In this document: positions 24,468 through 33,244 of the stretch, piece by piece
How the letters are laid out: every line of letters starts with the position of its first letter
How positions within the stretch are numbered: the stretch's first letter is position 1
Assembly: GCA_934692905.1 (NCBI GenBank)
Contig: CAKUUM010000005.1
Location: 4,398 to 68,397 of the forward strand
Source: an uncultured Bacteroidales bacterium
GTDB taxonomy: Bacteria > Bacteroidota > Bacteroidia > Bacteroidales > Paludibacteraceae
Length of the DNA: 64,000 bases
Direction of reading: 5' to 3'
Made by a program: the position numbers and the translations under genes
Notes under the pieces: generated by a model
Databases searched by the model: none
Seen by the model: only the letters and a program-made list of their open reading frames with translations
What the model was told of the DNA's origin: nothing

Positions 24468-26357
24468 ATGATAACCAACCCGCTTGTACTGACGGCTTTG
24501 CTGATGAGCATTATCCTGCTGATACCCTTGGCATGCCGGAAAATACACATTCCAGCCATTGTCGGGTTCATATTGGCCGGTATGGCAGTGGGACCCTCGA
24601 TGCTGAATTGGGTTGGGAATAACGCTGCCATTCAATCACTCGGGGCGATAGGAATGCTGTACATCATGTTCCAATCGGGCAGCGAGATTGACATCAATGA
24701 CTTCAAACAATACCGCTATCATGCCATTATATTCGGGCTGTACACGTTCTTTTTCCCATTCGGATTGGGCGTGTTGGCGTCGCATTACCTGCTGAATTTC
24801 AGTTGGATAACGAGTGTGCTGTTGGGTGCGATGTTCGGCAGCCACACACTGATGACGTACCCGATAGTGAGCAGATACGGGATTCAGAAGAACAAAGCCG
24901 TGAACATCACCGTGGGAGGGACGATGTGGGCGATAACGCTGTCGCTGGTCGTGCTGGCGGGCATCGAGACAGGTACGGGCGAGCCGCGCGGGTTTGCAGG
25001 AAACATGCGCGTGGCGGGGCTGATAGTGCTGTTCCTGGCATGCGTGCTGTGGCTGTTCCCGAAAGTGGCACGATGGCTCTTCAAGCGGTACCAAGACCCC
25101 GTATTCGGCTTCATGCTGGTGATGCTGATGCTGGTATTGTCGTCGTTATTAGCGAGTTGCGCTGGGTTGGAAGGGATATTGGGAGCGTTCTTGTGCGGGG
25201 TGTCGCTGAACAGACTGCTGCCGAACCACTCGCCACTGATGCGGCGTATCACGTTTGTGGGGAACAGCATATTCGTGCCGCTGTTTCTGATAAGCGTGGG
25301 GCTGATGATAGACGTGCACGTGTTTTGGAGCGGCTGGACAACGCTGGTAGTGGCCGTGGTGATGGTGCTGTCGAAGTTAACCGGGAAATCGGCAGCGGCA
25401 TGGTTCGGGCGATGGACGTTCGGATTTTCGGATATGGAGCGCCAGTTGGTGTTCGGATTGACACAGGCTTCGGCAGCCGGCACACTGGCAATAGCCACCA
25501 TCGGGTACCAGATGGGGATTTTCACCTCGGAAGTGCTGAACGGAGCAGTGCTTATGATATTGATACTCTGTTCGATATCCGGTTTCATCACGGAGCACGC
25601 AGCCAAACAATTGGCACTGCAAGAGGGGGCACGATTAGTGAGTGACCACGACGAGGATTACTGGCTGCTGACATCCGCGGGGACGGATTTGCGGACACAA
25701 TTGCGCGAGTTGTCGGTGATGGCGTCGCTGAAGAACATAGAAATCACACAATCAGCGAGTTGGAGCGACGTGCAACGCTCGATAGAGCACATCAGCAAGT
25801 CCGTGCTGGTGTACCACGAAAGCCAGCCGCTGAACACGATAAACAGGATATTGGTGGCGGTGCCACGGTACGCGGAGAAAGAACGGGATTTCATCACCTG
25901 CTTTGGTTTGATACGCCGATTAGCCGGCGAATTGGGTGCAAAAGTGGTGTTTTACGCCAATCCGGACACTCAAGTGGTGCTGCGAGCGATGTGCCGCCGC
26001 CCCGGGAAGACGCTGCGTGCAGCATTCCGCGACATGGACGACTGGGAGGATGTGCTGATGATTGCGAAAGATATGCAAGATGACGACATGCCCGTGCTGC
26101 TGTCGTCGCGCAAGGCGACTGCCAGTTACAACCCTCTGTTTGAGCAGATTCCGCAGATGCTGCAGCAGTTTTTTGCGGATAATAATTATATGGTGGTTTA
26201 CCCCGAACAGCAGACGGGCGGTCCAGATATAGACGCCTTCCTGACGGATGTGCCACAAGCCAGCACGGCATGGTCGGTGGTAACACGCCTAAAGGGTGTG
26301 CTGTTGCGGGGGTATGAGCGGCTGGTCCGACTTGTGAGACGCCCGCAAAATGAGTGA
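24468..26357 (+). CDS. CPA2-type cation/proton antiporter (Kef-like)
   Basis: This 629-residue protein has about 12 membrane helices in residues 1-390 (IPAIVGFILAGMAVGPSML is the typical second helix; LEGILGAFLCGVSLNRLLP and LFLISVGLMIDV are characteristic) and a soluble C-terminal domain of about 230 residues resembling a universal-stress-like fold. CPA2 carriers exchange sodium or potassium for protons. The ATG at 24468 is preferred over 24402 because the earlier codons fall inside the 22-base repeat array and lack membrane-protein features. The gene stands alone between repeat copy C and a perfect terminator. Confidence 0.9.
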   Translation: MITNPLVLTALLMSIILLIPLACRKIHIPAIVGFILAGMAVGPSMLNWVGNNAAIQSLGAIGMLYIMFQSGSEIDINDFKQYRYHAIIFGLYTFFFPFGLGVLASHYLLNFSWITSVLLGAMFGSHTLMTYPIVSRYGIQKNKAVNITVGGTMWAITLSLVVLAGIETGTGEPRGFAGNMRVAGLIVLFLACVLWLFPKVARWLFKRYQDPVFGFMLVMLMLVLSSLLASCAGLEGILGAFLCGVSLNRLLPNHSPLMRRITFVGNSIFVPLFLISVGLMIDVHVFWSGWTTLVVAVVMVLSKLTGKSAAAWFGRWTFGFSDMERQLVFGLTQASAAGTLAIATIGYQMGIFTSEVLNGAVLMILILCSISGFITEHAAKQLALQEGARLVSDHDEDYWLLTSAGTDLRTQLRELSVMASLKNIEITQSASWSDVQRSIEHISKSVLVYHESQPLNTINRILVAVPRYAEKERDFITCFGLIRRLAGELGAKVVFYANPDTQVVLRAMCRRPGKTLRAAFRDMDDWEDVLMIAKDMQDDDMPVLLSSRKATASYNPLFEQIPQMLQQFFADNNYMVVYPEQQTGGPDIDAFLTDVPQASTAWSVVTRLKGVLLRGYERLVRLVRRPQNE

Positions 26358-26433
26358 CGGGGTATAGAGAGTACCGCTTCATTTTGAGGCGGTTGTGGCA
26401 GTTGTTCGCGGGGATTACGGTGCCGAAACAGAC

Positions 26434-26461
26434 AAAAAATGCGCAAAAACGCATTTTTTTT
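26434..26461 (+). terminator. Terminator of the antiporter gene
   Basis: AAAAAATGCG pairs perfectly with CGCATTTTTT around a CAAAAA loop, followed by more T residues. Confidence 0.85.
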
Positions 26462-26469
26462 CGGAAAGA

Positions 26470-26501
26470 TTTGGTGGGGTCAAAAAAAAGCAGTACCTTT
26501 G
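26470..26501 (+). promoter_or_regulatory. Promoter of tRNA-Asp
   Basis: TTTG (26470-26473) and TACCTTTG (26494-26501) are 20 bases apart. The leader again starts GCAGCCGCTTTCGA. Confidence 0.8.
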
Positions 26502-26532
26502 CAGCCGCTTTCGAGAAGAGAGTATGCTATCC

Positions 26533-26606
26533 GGTGCGGTAGTTCAGTTGGTTAGAATACCGGCCTGTCACGCCGTAGGTCGCGAGTTCGAGTCTCGTCC
26601 GCACCG
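26533..26606 (+). tRNA. tRNA-Asp (anticodon GTC)
   Basis: The acceptor GGTGCGG pairs with CCGCACC, discriminator G. The anticodon loop is CTGTCAC and the T-loop TTCGAGT. The sequence closely follows bacterial tRNA-Asp. CCA is not encoded. Confidence 0.96.
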
Positions 26607-26609
26607 CAT

Positions 26610-26653
26610 AAATCGCAGATGACTGCTATAAAACAGCAAGTTGGCTGCGATTT
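26610..26653 (+). terminator. Terminator of tRNA-Asp
   Basis: AAATCGCAG pairs with CTGCGATTT, with an inner CTGCT/AGCAG stem, and is followed by TTTTTGTTTGTT. Confidence 0.75.
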
Positions 26654-26682
26654 TTGTTTGTTGTATATTGGTCTTTGTCAAT

Positions 26683-26701
26683 AACGACGCGAGATGTGTC
26701 G
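26683..26701. repeat. Degenerate palindromic repeat (ACGACGCG family)
   Basis: ACGACGCG, AGA, TGTGTCGC: the left arm is intact, the right arm has drifted. It lies between two convergent tRNA terminators. Confidence 0.5.
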
Positions 26702-26717
26702 CCCCCACAATGAACAT

Positions 26718-26753
26718 AAAAGAGATTGCCCACATCGGTGAGACAACCTCTTT
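26718..26753 (-). terminator. Terminator of tRNA-Ser(TGA)
   Basis: On the minus strand AAAGAGGTTG pairs with CAATCTCTTT, followed by TTATG. It lies about 20 bases after the tRNA 3' end. Confidence 0.65.
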
Positions 26754-26773
26754 CTCCTAAAAAGACTCTTTTG

Positions 26774-26858
26774 CGGAAAGAGAGGGATTCGAACCCCCGA
26801 ACCCTTGCAGGTCAACGGTTTTCAAGACCGCCGCGATCGACCACTCCGCCATCTTTCC
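26774..26858 (-). tRNA. tRNA-Ser (anticodon TGA)
   Basis: The minus strand has the acceptor GGAAAGA/TCTTTCC, an anticodon loop CTTGAAA giving TGA, a long variable arm and T-loop TTCGAAT. The 85-base length fits a class II tRNA. CCA is not encoded. Confidence 0.95.
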
Positions 26859-26917
26859 TTCAAAACAGCCATTGCTGAGCAATACTTGTTTTAGGCTCCC
26901 CTGTACGGGAAAGCGTG

Positions 26918-26949
26918 CAAAAGTACTGCTTATTTTTGAAATACACAAA
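26918..26949 (-). promoter_or_regulatory. Promoter of tRNA-Ser(TGA)
   Basis: TACTTTTG (26925-26918) and TTTG (26949-26946) are 20 bases apart on the minus strand. It is back to back with the panD promoter. Confidence 0.75.
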
Positions 26950-26953
26950 TTAT

Positions 26954-26985
26954 TTTGTTGGTTTCGGGAAAAAGCAGTACTTTTG
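26954..26985 (+). promoter_or_regulatory. Promoter of panD
   Basis: TTTG (26954-26957) and TACTTTTG (26978-26985) are 20 bases apart, 20 bases before the start codon. Confidence 0.75.
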
Positions 26986-27005
26986 TGGGCTAAAAGTGTA
27001 CGAAA

Positions 27006-27353
27006 ATGTTGTTGCAGATACTGAAATCGAAGATTCACCGCGTGACGGTGACTGAAGCAAATCTCGAATATATCGGCTCCATAACCATTGACGAAGACCT
27101 TATGGATGCCGCGCGCATATACGCAGGCGAACGGGTGCAAGTGGTGGACAACACCAACGGTGCACGTCTTGAGACCTATGTCATACCAGGCAAACGCGGT
27201 AGCGGGTGTATCTGTATGAACGGCGCAGCAGCGCACCTGATTCATGTAGGCGATACGGTTATTATCATGGCATACGCACTGATGACGCCCGAAGAACAGA
27301 GGACTTTCAAGCCATCAGTAGTGTTTCCGATGAATAACAAGTTGAGTGTTTAG
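27006..27353 (+). CDS. panD: Aspartate 1-decarboxylase (pyruvoyl enzyme)
   Basis: This 115-residue enzyme makes beta-alanine from aspartate for pantothenate and coenzyme A. The proenzyme is cut at Gly-Ser in YIGSITID (residues 23-24), where the serine becomes the pyruvoyl group. Other signatures are [31 protein letters not shown] and [16 protein letters not shown]. The length is normal. It is followed after 24 bases by tgt and could share its transcript; the gap carries an AGTTGAG-type 7-base repeat. Confidence 0.95.
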   Translation: MLLQILKSKIHRVTVTEANLEYIGSITIDEDLMDAARIYAGERVQVVDNTNGARLETYVIPGKRGSGCICMNGAAAHLIHVGDTVIIMAYALMTPEEQRTFKPSVVFPMNNKLSV

Positions 27354-27372
27354 CGTTGAGAGTTGAGAGAAA
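27342..27372 (+). repeat. GTTGAG-type periodic repeat between panD and tgt
   Basis: GTTGAG recurs at about 7-to-14-base intervals across the panD stop and the gap. Such periodic intergenic tracts are common in this order. Confidence 0.4.
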
Positions 27373-27377
27373 TAGTT

Positions 27378-28511
27378 ATGGCGTTTTTCGACCTGATACA
27401 TACTGATAGTCAATCCAATGCGCGTGCCGGCGTGGTGCATACAGACCATGGCGACATACTCACGCCTATCTTCATGCCCGTCGGCACCGTGGGCACTGTG
27501 AAAGGGGTGCACAAGCGCGATTTGATTGATGATATTCACGCCCAAATCATTTTGGGCAACACCTATCACCTCTATCTGCGTCCCGGTACGGAGATATTGC
27601 ATCAGGCAGGAGGACTCCACAAGTTTGAGGGTTGGACGCGCCCAATACTCACAGACTCAGGTGGTTATCAGGTCTTTTCTCTGACTGATATACGCAAGAT
27701 GACAGAAGAGGGCGTGCAGTTTTCGTCGCACATCGACGGGCGCAAACTGATGTTTACACCCGAAAAGGTGATGGATATCGAGCGCGAGATTGGTGCCGAC
27801 ATCATGATGGCCTTCGACGAGTGCTGCCCAGGTACCGCCTACAGGCAATATGCCAAAACATCGATGGAACGTACGCACCGCTGGCTGGACCGCTGTATAG
27901 CGCGCTTCGACAGTACGAATGATATGTATGACTACAAGCAACACCTCTTCCCTATCGTACAAGGGTGTGTGTATCAAGACCTTAGACAGGAGGCTGCCAA
28001 ACGCCTGCGCGACCTTGACCGTGACGGCTATGCTATCGGCGGACTTGCCGTAGGAGAGCCCACCGAGCAGATGTATGAGATGATAGAGGTGGTGAATGAC
28101 ATCTTGCCCACCAACAAACCCCGCTATCTGATGGGTGTAGGCACGCCGTGGAATATCCTTGAGGGTATTGAACGCGGAGTGGATATGTTCGACTGCGTCA
28201 TGCCTACCCGTAACGGACGTAACGGTATGATTTTCACGCAGAACGGCGTGATGAACATGCGCAACAAGAAGTGGGAGAATGACTTCACCGAACTTGACCC
28301 CGCCGGCACCAGTTATGTGGACCATCAATATACGCGCGCGTACGTGCGTCACCTCATTCACTCCGACGAGATGCTGGGCTTGGAGATACTCAGCATTCAC
28401 AACCTCGCTTTCTACCTGTGGCTTGTGGGCGAGGCACGCAAGCATATCCTCGCAGGCGACTTCCGCTCGTGGAAGGAGGATACCCTGCGCAGGATTATGG
28501 TACGCCTCTGA
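27378..28511 (+). CDS. tgt: tRNA-guanine transglycosylase (queuine/preQ1)
   Basis: This 377-residue enzyme exchanges guanine-34 of GUN-anticodon tRNAs for preQ1, feeding QueA (encoded at 47.3 kb). The nucleophile/active-site aspartate is D93 in ILTDSGGYQVFS, and FDCVMPTRNGR contains the second aspartate region. The product tRNA-Asp(GTC) is encoded 850 bases upstream. The CxCxxC zinc site normally preceding the C-terminus is missing: the place reads DPAGTSYVDHQYTRAY, although the later SIHN histidine remains. The ATG at 27378 fits the family start; a start at 27363 would add five atypical residues. Confidence 0.95.
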   Translation: MAFFDLIHTDSQSNARAGVVHTDHGDILTPIFMPVGTVGTVKGVHKRDLIDDIHAQIILGNTYHLYLRPGTEILHQAGGLHKFEGWTRPILTDSGGYQVFSLTDIRKMTEEGVQFSSHIDGRKLMFTPEKVMDIEREIGADIMMAFDECCPGTAYRQYAKTSMERTHRWLDRCIARFDSTNDMYDYKQHLFPIVQGCVYQDLRQEAAKRLRDLDRDGYAIGGLAVGEPTEQMYEMIEVVNDILPTNKPRYLMGVGTPWNILEGIERGVDMFDCVMPTRNGRNGMIFTQNGVMNMRNKKWENDFTELDPAGTSYVDHQYTRAYVRHLIHSDEMLGLEILSIHNLAFYLWLVGEARKHILAGDFRSWKEDTLRRIMVRL

Positions 28512-28632
28512 AATCAACGGGATACATTGTGTATTTGAATGGGACTGCTTATATGGGCTTTATCGGGAATAGTCCAATGACAATGAATGACCTAATAAAC
28601 CGTACATCGTAAATTCGTAAATCGTACATACG

Positions 28633-29706
28633 TTGAAGAAAATAGACATATACATTATCAAGAAGTTCCTTGGCACATTCTTCTTCTCGATTGTGCTGAT
28701 AATGAGTATTGCCGTTGTCTTCGACCTCACCGAGAAACTTGATGATTTCTTCGAGAATCAGGCACCTCTTAAAGAAATCATCCTTGACTACTACATCAAT
28801 TTCATACCTTATTATATGAATATGTTCAGCCCGCTGTTCATATTCATTTCCGTTATTTTCTTCACCTCCAAGATGGCGGGTAACAGCGAAATCATTGCCA
28901 TTCTCGCCAGCGGTGTCAGTTATCGCCGCCTGATGTGGCCGTATTTCGTCAGTGCCACCCTGCTCTTTTTGCTCTCGTTCTGGCTCACGGGGTACGTCAT
29001 TCCTCCCGCCTCGGAGAAGATGCTAACCTTTCAGGACAAATACGTCCAGCGTTTCACCCGCGAGAACGCCCGCAACGTGCAGATGGAGGTCGAACCGGGC
29101 ACCATTCTCTATATCGAGAGTTTCCAAAAGCGCACGCAGATGGGCTACCGCACATCTTTTGAGCATTTCGACGGCAAGCAACTCACCATGCGTATCACCG
29201 CCGACCGTATCAAGTATGACTCCGCCTACAACTGGCATTTCGACCGCTACACCCGCCGCGATTTCGACGGTATGCGCGAGATACTTACCCGCGGCGAACG
29301 GCTCGACACCATCATCCCCATCATTCCAGAAGAATTGTTCTACACAGCGGAGAATGCCCAGATGATGACCAACCCGCAATTGAAATCGTATATCGACCGC
29401 CAACGCCAGCGCGGAGGAGGCAATATCCAAGCCTTTGAGACCGAGTGGTGGAAACGGTGGGCAAGCCCTATAGGGGCATTCATTATGACGCTCCTCGGCG
29501 TTACCATAAGCAGCAAGAAGGTACGTGGCGGTATGGGAAAGAACCTCGGTATCGGACTGACACTCAGTGCCTTGTATATTCTATTCTCTACTGTATCCAC
29601 CACATTCTCCGTCAATGGTGTGATGTCGCCCTTTATGAGCGTTTGGCTGCCAAATTTCATATTTCTTGCCATCGGCACTATTCTTTATCGGCGTGTGAGC
29701 AAGTAA
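28633..29706 (+). CDS. LptF/LptG-type permease of lipopolysaccharide export
   Basis: This 357-residue protein has two N-terminal helices, helices near residues 65 and 100, a periplasmic jellyroll domain (about 130-260) and two C-terminal helices, the YjgP/YjgQ plan. These subunits pair with LptB to lift LPS from the inner membrane. Whether it is the F or G partner cannot be decided. The start is a TTG at 28633 (KKIDIYIIKKFLGTF follows); the gap before it carries TACGATTT-type repeats. Confidence 0.9.
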   Translation: MKKIDIYIIKKFLGTFFFSIVLIMSIAVVFDLTEKLDDFFENQAPLKEIILDYYINFIPYYMNMFSPLFIFISVIFFTSKMAGNSEIIAILASGVSYRRLMWPYFVSATLLFLLSFWLTGYVIPPASEKMLTFQDKYVQRFTRENARNVQMEVEPGTILYIESFQKRTQMGYRTSFEHFDGKQLTMRITADRIKYDSAYNWHFDRYTRRDFDGMREILTRGERLDTIIPIIPEELFYTAENAQMMTNPQLKSYIDRQRQRGGGNIQAFETEWWKRWASPIGAFIMTLLGVTISSKKVRGGMGKNLGIGLTLSALYILFSTVSTTFSVNGVMSPFMSVWLPNFIFLAIGTILYRRVSK

Positions 29707-29740
29707 GTATGGCCTATGTTGTCATCTTTTTTCAAACAGA

Positions 29741-29772
29741 TTTGGATTTATCCACTTTTTTGTGTAACTTTG
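29741..29772 (+). promoter_or_regulatory. Promoter of the small membrane protein / folB
   Basis: TTTG (29741-29744) and TAACTTTG (29765-29772) are 20 bases apart; the transcript should start near 29779. Confidence 0.75.
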
Positions 29773-29806
29773 CGGTCTGATTTTGAATTCAATAATAAAC
29801 TACAAT

Positions 29807-29974
29807 ATGAAGACGTTTTTGAAATACCTTGGAGCCATTCTGGTGCTTTGTGGCGTGGTATGCTTGGCTGTTTATGCGTTCTGCAAGCAAACTAACTGGT
29901 TGTTAGTCAGTGCAATGGTGCTGGAGGTGGTCGGCATTCTGTCGTATATCATCATCAACAAGCGTTTGGACTAA
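29807..29974 (+). CDS. Small two-helix membrane protein
   Basis: This 55-residue protein begins MKTFLKYLGAILVLCG and has two hydrophobic helices (about 6-24 and 31-49) ending in INKRLD. The ATG at 29807 is used because the predicted transcript starts near 29779 and the upstream ATG at 29783 would leave almost no leader. It resembles short conserved Bacteroidetes membrane proteins of unknown role. A GCAAGCC/GGCTTGC hairpin (29984-30007) separates it from folB. Confidence 0.7.
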   Translation: MKTFLKYLGAILVLCGVVCLAVYAFCKQTNWLLVSAMVLEVVGILSYIIINKRLD

Positions 29975-30022
29975 GCAGAGGAGGCAAGCCCACATTGTGA
30001 GGCTTGCGTGTCTCAGAAGCAA

Positions 30023-30367
30023 ATGGTTATTCGTTTGCGTGATATGCTCTTTCATGCCCATCACGGCGTGTTTGATTACGAAAAGGCGGAGGGCAACACT
30101 TTTCGCGTAACGGTGTGTCTGACCACACCGAATATGGCGGGTGCAGAAGCAGATGACATCGGCAGTACATTGGACTATCGTGATGTGTATGAGATAGTTG
30201 CGCGTGAGATGGCGCAACCGTCCGACCTGATAGAGCATGTGGCATGGCGCATACAGAAAGCCCTGAAAACGGCTTTCCCCGAAGCGCAGGAAGTGCGCGT
30301 GGTGGTGGGCAAAAATAACCCGCCATTGGGTGGCGAAGTAGCATGGGCAGAAGCCGAAGTCAATTGA
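30023..30367 (+). CDS. folB: Dihydroneopterin aldolase
   Basis: This enzyme converts dihydroneopterin to 6-hydroxymethyl-dihydropterin in folate synthesis. The signatures are MLFHAHHGVFDYEKAEGN (short-loop region with the YHGV-like HHGV), DDIGSTLDYRDVYEIV, LIEHVAWRI with the catalytic glutamate-histidine, and VVVGKNNPPLGG. I place the start at the ATG 30023 (MVIRLRDM, 114 residues). A GTG at 30008 would add five residues and cannot be excluded. Other folate genes are not in the window. Confidence 0.88.
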   Translation: MVIRLRDMLFHAHHGVFDYEKAEGNTFRVTVCLTTPNMAGAEADDIGSTLDYRDVYEIVAREMAQPSDLIEHVAWRIQKALKTAFPEAQEVRVVVGKNNPPLGGEVAWAEAEVN

Positions 30368-30394
30368 CAATGCACAATGCGTAATGCGCAATGA
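30366..30394 (+). repeat. Fragment of the composite repeat (AATGCGCAAT module only)
   Basis: ACAATGCACAATGCGTAATG and continuation match the third module of copies A-E, without the 11-base array. It lies upstream of parC in the same orientation as the gene. Confidence 0.6.
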
Positions 30395-30477
30395 CGCAGC
30401 ATGCGAGGGCGCAAGGGAAGAGTAGGGTTGGCAGACCAAACAAAGGCAGACTGAACAAAACAAGGAAATTATAGTAA

Positions 30478-33150
30478 ATGGCAGACTTTAACGACGCAAT
30501 CAAGCAGCACCTCACGGGCATGTACCAGGACTGGTTCTTGGACTATGCCTCGTATGTGATTTTGGAGCGCGCCGTGCCTGCCATCGAGGACGGTCTGAAG
30601 CCCGTGCAACGCCGTATCCTCCACGCCATGAAGGGGGTGGACGACGGCAAGTACAACAAGGTGGCGAACATCGTCGGGCAGACTATGCAGTACCACCCGC
30701 ACGGCGATGCCAGTATCGGCGACGCGCTGGTGCAACTCGGGCAGAAGGACCTGCTCATCGACTGTCAGGGTAACTGGGGCAATATCCTCACGGGCGACGG
30801 GGCCGCCGCGCCACGTTACATTGAGGCGCGCCTCAGCAAGTTCGCCCTCGAAACGGTCTTCAACCCCAAAACCACCGAGTGGATGCTCTCCTACGATGGT
30901 CGCAAGAAAGAGCCCATCCACCTGCCCATCAAGTTCCCGCTCCTCCTCGCGCAGGGCGTGGAAGGCATCGCAGTGGGACTCAATTCGAAGATTCTGCCCC
31001 ATAATTTCAACGAACTATGCGACGCCTCGCTGGCATATCTCCGCGGCGAAGAGTTCCAACTCTACCCCGACTTCCCCACGGGCGGCGAGATCGACGTCAG
31101 CCGCTACAATGACGGCGAGCGCGGCGGAGTCATTCGTATTCGCGCCAAAATTCAGAAGGCAGACGACAATCGCACCCTGATAATCAGCGAGATACCCTAC
31201 GGCACGACCACCACAAAGATTATCGAGACCATCCTCCGTGCCAACCAAAAAGGCAAAATCAAGGTGCGCAAGGTGGACGATTTCACCGCCGAAGAGGCGA
31301 AGATTGTGGTGCAACTCGCCCCTGGCAGTTCGTCCGACAAAGCCATCGATGCGCTCTATGCTTTCACTGATTGCGAGGTGAATATCTCGCCCAACTGCTG
31401 CGTGGTGCAGAACAAAAAACCTATCTTCACCAATATCAGCGAACTCCTGCGGCTCAGCACCGACAACACCCGCGCCCTCCTCAAATGGGAACTCGAAATC
31501 CAGAAAGCCGAACTCGAAGAGCAGTATTTCTACACCTCGCTCGAGAAAATCTTCATCGAGAACCGTATATATAAGGAAGAGGGCTACGAGAACGCCTCCA
31601 ACAAAGACAAACTGGTGGCTTTTGTGGACAAGGCACTCACCCCGTGGAAAGCGCAACTCATTCGCGAGGTGCGCCGCGAGGACATCGAACGCCTCTTCGA
31701 CATTCGCATGATTCGAATCACGCGTTTCGACTCCAAAAAGGCGGACGAACTTATGCGCGACCTCGACCGCAAAATCAAGGACACCATTCGCAACCTCGAC
31801 CACCTCACCGACTACACCATCGCGTGGTTCCAATCGCTCCGCGAGAAGTACGGCGCACGCTATCCGCGTTGCACAGAGGTGCGGAATTTCGCCAATATCA
31901 ACATCAAAACCGTCATCGAGGCAAACGAGAAACTCTACATCAACCGCGCCGAAGGATTCATCGGCACGGGGCTGAAGAAGGACGAGTTCCTCTGCAACTG
32001 CTCCGACATCGACGATGTCATCATCTTCCACAAAGACGGCAAATACAAGATTGTCAAGGTGGCGGACAAACTCTTCGTCGGCACTGACATCCTGCACATC
32101 GACATCTTCCGCAAGAACGACCAGCGCACCATCTACAACGCCATCTATCGCGACGGCAAGAACGGCATCTATTTCATGAAGCGGTTCGCCGTCACCGGCA
32201 TCGCGCGCGACAAGGAGTACGATCTCACGCAGGGCAAACCGAGCTCCAAGGTGGTCTATTTCACCGCCAACCCCAACGGCGAGGCGGAAGTCATCCGCGT
32301 GCAACTCAAGCCCGCCCTGCACCTTAAGAAGGTCGAGGTCACCAAGGACCTCAGCGAGTTAGCCGTCAAGAGCCGCAGCGCGCGCGGTAACGTGCTCACC
32401 AAGTACGAAGTCAAGTCCATCACGCTCAAGCAGAAAGGGCATTCCACCCTCGGCGGACGCAAGGTATGGTTCGACCCCGATGTCTTGCGTATCAACTACG
32501 ACGCGCAGGGCACCTACCTCGGCGAGTTCTGGGACGAAGACCGCATTCTCGTCATCACCACCACGGGCGACTACTACCTCACCACCTTCGAACTTACCGC
32601 CCATTTCGACCAGAATATCCTGCGCATCGAGAAGTTCGATGCCGACAAAGTCTGGTCGCTTGCCATGTGGAACGCCGACCTCGGCTACTACTACGGCAAA
32701 CGTTTCCAACTTGACGCGCAGCCTAAATCACAGAATATGCTCGGCGACAACAGCAGCAGCCGCATCGTGATCCTCACCGACCGCGACAAGGCTATGTTCC
32801 GCCTTGTCTTTACTGACGATACCAAACCCGATATGGACATCATCATGTCCGATTTCATCGATGTCAAATCCCCGAAGGCGAAAGGCAAACGCTTCTCCAC
32901 GCTCGACATCACCCGCATCGAGGACATCACTCCCGCCCCCGAACCACCCCCTGACGAAGACAGCGACGCGAACGAACCCCCTTCAGAGGACAACACCACC
33001 ACCTCCGGGCACACCCCTGCCCTCACAGAAACCGACGCAAACAACGTCGTAAACACCGCCACAACCACGGTGGCTGATGTTCCTTTCACCATCACCAACG
33101 AGGTTCCCGAAGACAGCCGCCCCGTTGATGATCAACTCAGCCTCTTCTAA
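30478..33150 (+). CDS. parC: DNA topoisomerase IV subunit A
   Basis: This 890-residue breakage-reunion subunit pairs with ParE. The catalytic tyrosine is Y114 in APRYIEARLS; the quinolone-region segment is YHPHGDASIGDALVQ (72-86). Ordering follows the family: WHD and tower domains, coiled coil, then a beta-pinwheel C-terminal domain with repeated basic strands. The last 60 residues are a low-complexity Pro/Asp/Thr tail (EPPPDEDSDANEPPSED) before the end DDQLSLF. GyrA would have a GyrA-box QRRGGKG, absent here, supporting ParC. Confidence 0.94.
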   Translation: MADFNDAIKQHLTGMYQDWFLDYASYVILERAVPAIEDGLKPVQRRILHAMKGVDDGKYNKVANIVGQTMQYHPHGDASIGDALVQLGQKDLLIDCQGNWGNILTGDGAAAPRYIEARLSKFALETVFNPKTTEWMLSYDGRKKEPIHLPIKFPLLLAQGVEGIAVGLNSKILPHNFNELCDASLAYLRGEEFQLYPDFPTGGEIDVSRYNDGERGGVIRIRAKIQKADDNRTLIISEIPYGTTTTKIIETILRANQKGKIKVRKVDDFTAEEAKIVVQLAPGSSSDKAIDALYAFTDCEVNISPNCCVVQNKKPIFTNISELLRLSTDNTRALLKWELEIQKAELEEQYFYTSLEKIFIENRIYKEEGYENASNKDKLVAFVDKALTPWKAQLIREVRREDIERLFDIRMIRITRFDSKKADELMRDLDRKIKDTIRNLDHLTDYTIAWFQSLREKYGARYPRCTEVRNFANINIKTVIEANEKLYINRAEGFIGTGLKKDEFLCNCSDIDDVIIFHKDGKYKIVKVADKLFVGTDILHIDIFRKNDQRTIYNAIYRDGKNGIYFMKRFAVTGIARDKEYDLTQGKPSSKVVYFTANPNGEAEVIRVQLKPALHLKKVEVTKDLSELAVKSRSARGNVLTKYEVKSITLKQKGHSTLGGRKVWFDPDVLRINYDAQGTYLGEFWDEDRILVITTTGDYYLTTFELTAHFDQNILRIEKFDADKVWSLAMWNADLGYYYGKRFQLDAQPKSQNMLGDNSSSRIVILTDRDKAMFRLVFTDDTKPDMDIIMSDFIDVKSPKAKGKRFSTLDITRIEDITPAPEPPPDEDSDANEPPSEDNTTTSGHTPALTETDANNVVNTATTTVADVPFTITNEVPEDSRPVDDQLSLF

Positions 33151-33244
33151 TAAAATCAGAGCAAAACCACCGAATAGTATCAACTATAATATAATAGGAG
33201 TAGAAATTATACATATCTTCTATTCCGCACAAAAACAAACAGTT

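Noticed and set aside
31015..32322. 435-codon ORF opposite parC
   Set aside because: It mirrors the codon bias of parC, whose motifs including the active-site tyrosine are on the plus strand.
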